Shown here piece after piece: positions 1 to 6,000 of a stretch of DNA of 6,181 nucleotides. The DNA is taken from NCBI GenBank assembly GCA_039586095.1, contig JBDHLB010000105.1, positions 1 to 6,181 on the forward strand, read 5' to 3'. The notes under the pieces were generated by a model, which saw only the letters and a program-made list of their open reading frames with translations, was not told where the DNA came from and did not search any database. The translations under genes and the position numbers were made by a program. Within the stretch, counting starts at the first letter, position 1. Each line of letters opens with the position of its first letter. The DNA comes from JBDHBD01 sp039586095 (GTDB taxonomy: Bacteria > Gemmatimonadota > Gemmatimonadetes > Palauibacterales > Palauibacteraceae).

Positions 1-197
1 GAGCGGCACCGCGAGCGTGTTCTGGATCTCAGCAATAGTGCACATGCGACTACTGGGGAACTCCGGCTGGCACCTGCGCGTTGAACCAAGGACGCCTCCA
101 AGATTCCCGGTATGGAGGGCACTCGTGAACCCCACGAGCTGGAGCGTCTGGGCCTCGCACGACGCCTGATTTGCGACCACGTTCACATCCTGCACCG
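1..197 (-). pseudogene. Downstream (C-terminal side) fragment of an IS-interrupted secreted-protein gene, continuing off the left edge
   Basis: Read on the minus strand from 197 to 1, this is one open frame of about 65 codons that runs off the window. It continues the signal-peptide fragment at 1510-1609; the IS between them splits one gene. The encoded stretch contains LVGFTSALHTGNLGG, then a Cys, then EFPSSRMCTIAEIQNT. It has three cysteines and a G/N-rich loop. From memory, a similar pattern of 'GNxGG...CQxEF..SRMCT..E' occurs in uncharacterised secreted proteins of deltaproteobacteria and pseudomonads; I cannot give a family name or a function. The reading frame is undamaged apart from the insertion, so inactivation looks recent. 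An ATG in the IS end (minus strand, 228-226) happens to be in frame with this fragment but has no Shine-Dalgarno site. The true C-terminus is outside the window. Confidence 0.75.
195..197. repeat. Target site duplication, left copy (CCG)
   Basis: The three bases CCG directly abut the left inverted repeat and recur directly outside the right inverted repeat at 1510-1512. A 3-bp duplication is usual for IS3-family elements. Removing one copy restores the reading frame of the interrupted minus-strand gene, which supports the assignment although three bases alone could match by chance. Confidence 0.8.
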
Positions 198-225
198 TGA
201 ACCGCCCCGGGTTTGCCGGAGGCTC
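198..225 (+). repeat. IS left terminal inverted repeat (IRL), 28 bp
   Basis: This pairs with the reverse complement of 1482-1509 at 25 of 28 positions. The first 16 bases, TGAACCGCCCCGGGTT, are identical, then three mismatches, then nine identical bases (CGGAGGCTC). Further inside, a short TTGAG also matches in register. It is the binding and cleavage end for the IS transposase. Confidence 0.95.
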
Positions 226-247
226 CATGGCTTGAGAGGATGGAGCG

Positions 248-568
248 ATGGCAAGAGCAAACAAGTTTTCGCAAGAGGTTCGTGAGCGAGCGGTCCGGCT
301 GGTCTTCGAGCACCGGGGCGAGTACGCCTCGGAGTGGGAGGCGATGGGATCCATCGCTTCGAAGATCGGATGTACAGCGGAGACGCTCCGGAAGTGGGTG
401 CGCCAGGCGGAGGTCGATTCGGGTCGCCGTGGGGGTTTGACGAGCGACGAGCAGGCCCGGATGAGGGAACTCGAGCGGGAGAACCGCGAGCTCCGACGGG
501 CGAACGACATTCTCCGCAAGGCGTCGGCGTATTTTGCCCAGGCGGAGCTCGACCGCCGACCGAAGTGA
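248..568 (+). CDS. IS3-family transposase OrfA (DNA-binding subunit), 106 aa
   Basis: OrfA is the small protein of IS3-family elements. It supplies a helix-turn-helix that recognises the terminal repeats, and it forms the N-terminal half of the OrfAB transposase made by frameshifting. Residues about 5-60 (KFSQEVRERAVRLV... to TLRKWVRQ) match the HTH_Tnp_1 type of helix-turn-helix. Residues 72-96 form a leucine zipper with Leu75, Leu82 and Leu89 at seven-residue spacing, the usual multimerisation segment. The start is supported by a GAGAGGA purine run at 234-240, seven bases upstream. Its TGA stop shares one base with the orfB ATG. Length is typical for the family. No frameshift or premature stop is present. 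Confidence 0.95.
   Translation: MARANKFSQEVRERAVRLVFEHRGEYASEWEAMGSIASKIGCTAETLRKWVRQAEVDSGRRGGLTSDEQARMRELERENRELRRANDILRKASAYFAQAELDRRPK
532..535 (+). promoter_or_regulatory. Candidate -1 frameshift site (T_TTT) for OrfAB production
   Basis: In the orfA frame the codons are TAT TTT GCC. The preceding T allows the tRNA on TTT to slip back one base onto another TTT, after which reading continues without a stop through TGC CCA and on into orfB. The orfB frame is open well upstream of its ATG, as needed for a fusion. IS3-family elements generally make the full transposase this way. The exact slip site is inferred from sequence only. Confidence 0.4.
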
Positions 569-1479
569 TGGTGTCGTTCATCGACGAGCACCGGGAAGAG
601 CACGGGGTCGAGCCGATCTGCGCGCAGCTGCCGATCGCCCCGTCGACGTACCACGAGCAGAAGGCCCGGGAGGCAGATCCGTCGAGGCTTCCCAGGCGAG
701 CCGTGCGAGACGTGGTGCTCCGGGATGACATCGAGCGAGTCTGGAAGGAGAACTTCGGGGTCTACGGCGCCCGGAAGGTGTGGCGCCAGCTGCTCCGGGA
801 GGGCGTCGAGGTGGCGCGGTGTACGGTGGCGCGCTTGATGCGCCAGATGGGCCTCGAAGGTGCTCGCCGAGGACGTCGCTTCAAGAGGACGACGGTCGTC
901 GACGAAGCGGCTCTGCGGCCGGCCGACCTCGTGCAGCGCAACTTCAGGGCCAATGGACCCAACCAGCTCTGGGTGGCCGACCTGACCTACGTCGCGACTT
1001 GGAAGGGCTTCGCCTACGTCGCTTTCATCACGGACGTGTTCTCCCGCCGGATCGTCGGCTGGCGCGTCTCGAACTCACTCCGGAGCGACCTGGCGCTCGA
1101 TGCGCTGGAGCAGGCCGTCCATGCCCGCTCGGGTCTCGAGAACCTGGTTCACCACAGCGACCGCGGCGTGCAATACCTCTCGATCCGGTACACGGAGCGC
1201 CTGGCCGAGGCCGGCATCGAGGGATCGGTCGGGAGCGTCGGCGACTCCTACGACAACGCGCTGGCCGAGACGATCAACGGCCTCTACAAGACCGAGGTGA
1301 TCCACCCGAACGGGCCCTGGCGCAACGTCGATGAGGTCGAGTTCGCGACGCTGACCTGGGTCGACTGGTTCAACGAGCGGCGGCTCCTCGAGCCGATCGG
1401 GAATGTCCCCCCGGCCGAGTTCGAGGCGATCTACTTTCAGAAGCAGAAGGAGACGGCCACGGGGGTCGGACTCAACTGA
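568..1479 (+). CDS. IS3-family transposase OrfB (DDE integrase core), 303 aa
   Basis: OrfB carries the catalytic domain that cuts and joins the IS ends, normally acting as the C-terminal part of an OrfAB fusion. Residues about 42-105 form a second helix-turn-helix region (HTH_21 type, NFGVYGARKVWRQL). The retroviral-integrase-like core spans about 128-290. The catalytic triad is visible: Asp138 in WVADLTYV, Asp198 in HHSDRGVQY and Glu234 in NALAETINGLYK, with 35 residues between the second Asp and Glu and a Lys seven residues after the Glu, exactly the DD(35)E signature. The ATG overlaps the orfA stop (TGATG), so translational coupling is possible; otherwise expression is by -1 frameshift from orfA. 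The stop lies just inside the right inverted repeat. From memory it resembles IS6110 transposase. The frame is intact. Confidence 0.97.
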   Translation: MVSFIDEHREEHGVEPICAQLPIAPSTYHEQKAREADPSRLPRRAVRDVVLRDDIERVWKENFGVYGARKVWRQLLREGVEVARCTVARLMRQMGLEGARRGRRFKRTTVVDEAALRPADLVQRNFRANGPNQLWVADLTYVATWKGFAYVAFITDVFSRRIVGWRVSNSLRSDLALDALEQAVHARSGLENLVHHSDRGVQYLSIRYTERLAEAGIEGSVGSVGDSYDNALAETINGLYKTEVIHPNGPWRNVDEVEFATLTWVDWFNERRLLEPIGNVPPAEFEAIYFQKQKETATGVGLN

Positions 1480-1481
1480 AC

Positions 1482-1509
1482 GAGCCTCCGAAGAACCCGG
1501 GGCGGTTCA
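1482..1509 (-). repeat. IS right terminal inverted repeat (IRR), 28 bp
   Basis: Its reverse complement starts TGAACCGCCCCGGGTT and matches the left end at 25 of 28 positions. It begins two bases after the orfB stop codon and is followed by the CCG target duplication. Confidence 0.95.
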
Positions 1510-1512
1510 CCG
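1510..1512. repeat. Target site duplication, right copy (CCG)
   Basis: CCG immediately outside the right inverted repeat, matching 195-197. Together with the left copy it marks a simple transposition event rather than a rearranged junction. Confidence 0.8.
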
Positions 1513-1609
1513 CCGGCAGGTTGACGACCTCGACCTCCTTCGGGTCGGCCTGGGCGACCGCGGAGACCAGAAGCACACCGATCCCAATGGCTAGCGAGAG
1601 TGCTCGCAT
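1510..1609 (-). pseudogene. N-terminal fragment of the IS-interrupted secreted-protein gene (signal peptide)
   Basis: On the minus strand an ATG at 1609 is preceded by a strong Shine-Dalgarno site. It encodes MRALSLAIGIGVLLVSAVAQ followed by ADPKEVEVVNLPAV. The first ~21 residues form a clear Sec signal peptide with likely cleavage after AQA. The IS begins after the first base of codon 34. Reading into the IS adds a short tail and then a stop at about 1472, so only a truncated ~46-aa product could be made. Joining base 1510 to base 194, with one CCG removed, gives the codon GTG and continues in frame as QDVNVVANQ and on to the window edge. That makes 98 visible codons of the original gene. 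The function of the mature protein is unknown. Confidence 0.85.
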
Positions 1610-1614
1610 CCTCA

Positions 1615-1621
1615 CTCCTCC
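1615..1621 (-). promoter_or_regulatory. Shine-Dalgarno site of the interrupted secreted-protein gene
   Basis: Read on the minus strand, GGAGGAG lies five bases before the ATG at 1609. This strong site fixes the start at the signal-peptide Met rather than at a more upstream in-frame ATG near 1681. Confidence 0.75.
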
Positions 1622-1664
1622 CCATCGCGGGCGAACCGCGGACAGGAGTACGCTAGCGACCAAG

Positions 1665-1868
1665 ATGGGAGCCGCAGGCACCGACCCCTTCGACTACCCG
1701 ACCGAGACGCTGCTGCGGCAGAAAGCCGCAGAGCCGACCGAGCTACGCGAGCTGCTCACCGCCGTCGCCGGTGACTTGGAGCGCCTCGCCTGTGAGTACC
1801 CGGACTTCGCGAGCCGCTTTCTGGCGCGGGCGCAGCGGCTCCGGCAGCGGCTGTGGAAGGCCGGATAG
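1665..1868 (+). CDS. Possible small helical protein of unknown function, 67 aa
   Basis: The frame reads MGAAGTDPFDYPTETLLRQK and continues as a charged, Leu/Arg/Glu-rich segment to its end in RLRQRLWKAG. It has no signal peptide or membrane segment. Residues about 24-65 look like two amphipathic helices separated by YPDF. I do not recognise a family. The frame is open upstream to 1521, but a start there would overlap the divergent signal-peptide gene, so the ATG at 1665 is preferred. An AGGAG at 1644-1648 is the only purine-rich site and is rather far from it (16 bases). Support for a real gene is that its last 21 codons recur at 2859-2921 with several synonymous changes. It starts 55 bp from the divergent broken gene and ends 37 bp before the next gene, so it could be co-transcribed with that one. 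Confidence 0.5.
   Translation: MGAAGTDPFDYPTETLLRQKAAEPTELRELLTAVAGDLERLACEYPDFASRFLARAQRLRQRLWKAG
1803..1865 (+). repeat. Direct repeat, copy 1 (3' end of the 67-aa gene)
   Basis: These 63 bp match 2859-2921 at 56 positions. The match stops at the stop codon of the 67-aa gene and at the DFASRF codons upstream. Both copies are in the same orientation and bracket the 313-aa gene. Confidence 0.85.
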
Positions 1869-1891
1869 GAACGGCTACCCGTTCAGCATCA

Positions 1892-1898
1892 AGGGGGG
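1892..1898 (+). promoter_or_regulatory. Shine-Dalgarno-like site of the 313-aa secreted protein
   Basis: AGGGGGG lies seven bases before the ATG at 1906. It decides the start, because the same frame is open further upstream to 1771 within the preceding gene. Confidence 0.55.
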
Positions 1899-1905
1899 AC
1901 CGGGA

Positions 1906-2847
1906 ATGCGAAGCAAAGTAGTGCTTCTCGTCGCTTCGTTGATCGCGGAGGGCGCACAAGCGGGTGCGACTGTCCCGGTCGAAGTGCAGCTCCTGGACCC
2001 TGGGACCTTCGTGGTCCAGGCGAGCGCTCCGGGAGGCGGGAGCAACGATCCTGATATCAGCGGGCCGGAGTTCGAATGGACCGCCCCGGCCTGGGCCGCC
2101 AACGGGTCAGGCAGCTTCGCGTTTACGGCAGGTCCGGGGACGCTTGAAGCTTTTAGCTCGGGAAACGTCTCAAGCGCCCCGCCGCTCGCGGCCGGTCAAG
2201 GAGTGCACATCGCCGTGCGGCAAGTAGTACCGCCGCGGGTCGAGCTGTTCGTCCCTGACTTCGGCGAAGCCATGACAACTGTGGCCTTTATGAAGCGGAG
2301 TTCGGAGAACGATCTTTCGGGGTCTGCGGTAGCTCTCGGCTCTTCATGCAGCGTGTCTTTCGACGACCAAGCGGTGTCAAGCACGAAGCTGGCCGGCGAT
2401 TACGAATCCGATGTCGGATGGGGCGGCAACCTGAATCGAGCAATCAGACCCGACATTGATGCTTCGGAACTGAATGGTGGCGGACTCCGCTCGTTCGTCG
2501 CCGGCGACCGGGTGCTCCTAGACATAGCTGTATCCACAACGGCGAACTGCAACGTGCAGAACAGCGGTGATGCATCCTGCTCCGTTAACTGGTCCCACAA
2601 CTGCGGATTCGATGTGCTGGCGATTGTCCCTGAGCCGCAGAATCGCCCCCAGACGCAGTGCTTCGACCAGGAAGACAACGACCTCGACGGGCTGATCGAC
2701 CTCGCGGACCCGGACTGCTCGGACCCCTTCGACACAACGGAGTCCCCCCCTCCCGCTCCCGCGGGCTGCGGCTTTGGCCCCGAGTTGGCATTGCTGCTGC
2801 CAGGGCTGTGGTGGCTGCGACGCCGCAGGGGCCAGCCGACGGTCTGA
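1906..2847 (+). CDS. Secreted protein with DxDxDG loop and MYXO-CTERM-like C-terminal sorting tail, 313 aa
   Basis: No enzymatic family is recognised. Residues 1-19 (MRSKVVLLVASLIAEGAQA) form a Sec signal peptide. Residues 20 to about 245 look beta-rich, with many Gly, Ser, Thr and Val and a few cysteines. Residues 252-271, bounded by Cys252 and Cys271, carry Asp257, Asp259, Asp261, Gly262 and Asp265, the spacing of a DxDxDG calcium-binding loop; such 'DNDxDGLIDxxDPDC' segments are common in myxobacterial surface proteins. A Pro-rich linker follows, then Cys288, a hydrophobic stretch (ELALLLPGLWWL) and Arg305-Arg308 at the extreme C-terminus. That is the tripartite layout of MYXO-CTERM-like sorting signals, which direct processing and anchoring at the outer surface. 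I infer an exported, possibly surface-anchored protein. Codon use appears less GC-extreme than in the large gene downstream, which may hint at separate origin. Confidence 0.85.
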   Translation: MRSKVVLLVASLIAEGAQAGATVPVEVQLLDPGTFVVQASAPGGGSNDPDISGPEFEWTAPAWAANGSGSFAFTAGPGTLEAFSSGNVSSAPPLAAGQGVHIAVRQVVPPRVELFVPDFGEAMTTVAFMKRSSENDLSGSAVALGSSCSVSFDDQAVSSTKLAGDYESDVGWGGNLNRAIRPDIDASELNGGGLRSFVAGDRVLLDIAVSTTANCNVQNSGDASCSVNWSHNCGFDVLAIVPEPQNRPQTQCFDQEDNDLDGLIDLADPDCSDPFDTTESPPPAPAGCGFGPELALLLPGLWWLRRRRGQPTV

Positions 2848-2858
2848 CCGGCGCACGG

Positions 2859-2921
2859 GACCTCGCGAGCCGCTTCCTGGCGCGGGCACAGCGGCTCCGG
2901 CTGAGGCTGTGGGAGGCCGGG
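2859..2921 (+). repeat. Direct repeat, copy 2
   Basis: Matches 1803-1865 at 56 of 63 positions. Of the seven differences four are synonymous and three change residues (Phe to Leu, Gln to Leu, Lys to Glu). It begins 11 bp after the stop of the 313-aa gene. Confidence 0.85.
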
Positions 2922-2945
2922 ACCGATCTCGCTGCGGCTCCCTGA
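2859..2945 (+). pseudogene. Truncated C-terminal remnant of a paralogue of the 67-aa protein
   Basis: The frame encodes DLASRFLARAQRLRLRLWEA and then G, TDLAAAP and a TGA at 2943-2945. The first 21 codons are clearly homologous to the end of the 67-aa protein. No homologous 5' part, and no ATG, GTG or TTG start at a sensible place, is present: upstream in this frame lies the 3' end of the 313-aa gene. It is therefore read as the tail of a once complete gene, cut off when the 313-aa gene arrived or by deletion. A domain appended to an unknown longer frame (open from 2658) is possible but less likely because that frame overlaps the 313-aa gene. Confidence 0.5.
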
Positions 2946-2983
2946 TCCGGACCCCCGCCCTGGAACGACTCTCCTAACGAAGG

Positions 2984-3019
2984 CCCCCGATCCCCGCCCG
3001 GGAGGCGTACACTCGGGGG
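2984..3019 (+). other. Possible leader hairpin upstream of the large exoprotein gene
   Basis: CCCCCGA at 2984-2990 is perfectly complementary to TCGGGGG at 3013-3019, leaving a 22-base loop that is itself GC-rich. The 3' arm overlaps the G-rich run (3015-3022) that is the best ribosome-binding candidate for the gene at 3036, so pairing could limit translation. There is no T-tract, so an intrinsic terminator is not indicated. In such GC-rich DNA a 7-bp stem may be chance. The rest of the gap 2946-3035 shows nothing I can support. Confidence 0.25.
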
Positions 3020-3035
3020 GAGCGAGACGTGTCGT

Positions 3036-6000
3036 ATGGGGCGCTTTGCCGCTGATCGCTGCTTCGCTTTGCTGCTGGGCCTCGGGCTCGCGCTGCTCGC
3101 GGCATCCCCCGCGACTGCCCAGAACCAGGGCCTCGTGGTGCGCGACGGCACCGTCGGCCCGGCGTTCGATCCGGGGGCGGATGGGATCGTCGCGCCCGGC
3201 TTCGACGACCTCGGCGAGCCCGCCGACTACCTGATCCGGGCCGACCTCGGCGAGCAGCATGGCGGGAACCTGTTCCACAGCTTCTCGGAGTTCTCGATCG
3301 GCGGCGGCGAGCGGGCCACCTTCACGGGCCAGGGCGCACCCGATCCGGGCGCGATCGACAACGTGATCTCGCGGGTGACCGGACCCGATGAGTCTCGGAT
3401 CGACGGCGAGCTTCGCTCGACCATCTCGGGCGCGGACGTGTGGCTGCTGAACCCGAGCGGCGTAATGTTCGGGGAAGGGGCGAGCCTAGACGTGCCCGGC
3501 TCCTTCCACGCGAGCACGGGCGACTACGTCGGCCTCGGCGAGGGCGAACTGGCGCGCTTCTACGCCGACGGGCGGCCGAGCGTGCTCTCGACGGCGCGGC
3601 CCGAGGCGTTCGGGTTCCTGGAGGAGAGCACGCCGGGGCCGGTCGAGCTGACGGGGGCGTCTCTCGGCACCGAAACGGAAGGAGCGGCCGGTCCCGGACA
3701 GCGCCTCGAACTGGTTGGGGGCGACGTCACGCTCACGGACGCCGAGATCGTGGCGCCCGGCGCTCATGTGCACCTCGAAGCCCAGGGAGACGTCGCGCTC
3801 ACGCGCTCGACCGTCGATGTGAGCGGCGAGGCGCCGGGCACGGCCTCCATCCGGGGCGGGCGGCTGGTGATGCAGGGCGGGGCCGTGCCTGCGGAGCGGT
3901 CGTTGGTGCTCGCCGAGAACAGGAGCACGGCAGAGCTTCCTTCTCCTGGCGGCACGATCCACTTCGAGGCGAGCGAGTCGGTACTCGTGGACGACAGCCT
4001 GCTCTCGGTGAACACGACCTCATCGGGCGCCGCGGGTGGGATCGAAATCACGAGCCCGACCGTCACGCTCCAGAACGGTCCGGGCTACTTCAACCGCGAC
4101 GCACCCCGTAGCAACGTACCCCACCCGACCGAGGTCGGCGCGAGTGCGGAGACAGGCAGCAGCGGGGCCGGCGGCAGAATCCAGATCGAGGCCGCGACGC
4201 TCCTCGTCACGGAGGGTGCCTCTGTGAGCGCGCGCAGCTTCGGGCTCGGCGCGACGGGCGACGCCGGCGAGATCGACATCCAGGCGGACTCCATGGAGGT
4301 CTCGGCACGTGCCGATGTCAGCGCGGCTGCCTGGGGCAGCAGCGGGAACGGCGGCACGATCGACATCGAGGTGACAAAGACCCTCAGAGTCGATGCCTCA
4401 GATGATCCCGAAGGCCCGACAGGATACGCACTCATCGACACGAGCAGCAGCAGTCGGTCCTGGCGGAACGAAGACGTCCCCGTGCCCGGTGCACCAGGCC
4501 CGATCCACATCCGGGCGGGACAGGTCGAGGTCACGAACGGCGGCTGGATCAGCAGTGAATGTCTGGACTGCACCTCGAAGCGGGGCGATGAGGGTCGGCC
4601 CGAGGAAGCCGGAAGCATCGAGATCCGTGCGGAGCACATGCGGGTCATCGGCTTCAATTCGAGGTCCTGGTCCGAGGTCAGCGTCCGCACACTCCATGAC
4701 GCGGGCGATGCTGGCACGATCCTGATCGACCTGGATGGCTCCTTGGAGCTCCTCGACGCAGGAAGCGTCGCTGCCATTGCAGAGAGCTGCTTCTTTGCCG
4801 GCCCGTCCTGCTCGGGTGGAACCGGAAACGCGGGAGACATCACAGTCCGCGCCGAGTCGGTGCTCATCGATGGGCCGTTCCAGCGTCCGGGGAGCGGTGA
4901 CATCGCTGTGTTGGGAATTCGCGCGGACTCGCTCGGGCTTCAGAAGGGTAGAGCCGGAACGATCGACATCGACGTGGGGGAGCTGGTGGTCGCACCGGGC
5001 GGGGCCATCGCGGCCTGGAGCGACGTCCGGTCGAGCGGGGTTGGCACGATCGATATCGACGCGGACACCGTACACGTAGGCCTGCACCCGCCTACCGGCC
5101 TCGAAGGCCGTATTATTGAGGGCTTCATCACCGTCGGCAGCGCTGGACCCGGCCAGGCCGGCACCATTGACCTCGATGCGCGACACCTGATCGTCGCACC
5201 ATTCGGCACAATCCACGCCAATACCAATCCCGGCTCGACTGGCAACGCCGGCACGATCGAGATCAACGCCGACACGGTACACGTGGGCCCGCATCCGGAC
5301 TTCCCGAGCGAGCCCGGCAGCGAGCCGCCGGCAAGCGGCATCTCCGCGAGCAGCTTCGGCGCCGGGCCGGCCGGCACCATCGACATCGACGCCTCGGAGT
5401 CGATCTTCATCACCTACGAGGGCGGCGAGCCCTTCGTTCTGGAGCGGTTTCTCGAGGAATGGAGGCAAGGCAAGCCATTTACCCTGTCGGGCATCTTCTC
5501 CTCAACCCTCGGAGCGGGAGAGGCCGGAGGGGTTTCTCTCCGCGCACCCGACATCACGGTCACCGAGGGTGGGATTGTCGCGACTTCGACACTCGGGTCC
5601 GGGGACGCAGGTTCGATCGCGCTCGACGCGGAGCGCATCCGGGTGCTGAACGGCGCCTTGGTGGACAGCACCAGCGTTCTGTCCAGTGGCACCGCGGGCA
5701 GCGTGACGCTCACGGCGTCGAAGTCGCTCGAGGTGGGCGGTCGTCGCAACGGGCGACGGAGCAGGGTGGGCTCGGCGAGCCTCGGCACGGGCGACGCGGG
5801 CTCGGTCAGACTGGTGACGGACCGTCTCTATCTGTTCGGCGGCGAGGTCGCCGTCAATTCCGAGAAAGCCGACGGCGGCGACGTCACGGTCAAGGCGAAG
5901 AAGCTCGTCCACCTCGACGCGGGTGAGATCACGGCGGCCGTGACCGACGGCCTGGGTGGCAACATCACGATCGATCCCGAGGTCGTGATCCTTCAGGACG

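Larger units (their letters stand above)
198..1509 (+). mobile_element. Complete IS3-family insertion sequence (IS6110-like), 1312 bp
   Basis: The element is bounded by imperfect inverted repeats that start TGAACCGCCCCGGGTT and end TGA...TCA, flanked by CCG on both sides. It carries two consecutive overlapping frames, orfA (248-568) and orfB (568-1479), in the -1 relation typical of IS3-family transposases. From memory, both the terminal sequence and OrfB resemble mycobacterial IS6110 (IS3 group): WVADLTYV, SSYDNALAETINGLYKTE-like and WVDWFN blocks are shared. All parts expected of an active copy are present: both frames intact, DDE residues intact, both ends present. It lies in the opposite orientation to the gene it interrupts. 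Family assignment is secure; the closest named relative is an inference. Confidence 0.95.

Noticed and set aside
183..731. Minus-strand frame across the left IS end and orfA
   Set aside because: It overlaps the well-supported orfA and orfB on the other strand; the translation is low-complexity Ser/Arg/Pro-rich sequence without homology signs.
1521..1664. Longer upstream start for the 67-aa gene (115 aa)
   Set aside because: The extension would overlap the divergent gene's signal peptide and its strong Shine-Dalgarno site, and its translation is a Ser/Thr/Arg-rich shadow of that gene.
1472..1681. Longer minus-strand product starting at about 1681
   Set aside because: The Met at 1609 has a strong Shine-Dalgarno site and starts directly at a signal peptide; the upstream Met has no such site.
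2981..3022. Intrinsic terminator after the 313-aa gene
   Set aside because: A GC-rich inverted repeat exists but there is no following T-run, and the 3' arm lies close to the next start codon.
2400..3278. Minus-strand frame of 292 codons opposite the 313-aa gene and the exoprotein start
   Set aside because: It runs antisense to two genes with signal peptides and clear ends. It contains no recognisable motif.
4085..5468. Long minus-strand open frames (up to 356 codons) opposite the exoprotein gene
   Set aside because: They lie antisense to a continuous coding frame with clear TPS and beta-helix features. Long antisense frames are expected from GC-rich codon bias, and their translations show no domain or signal peptide.
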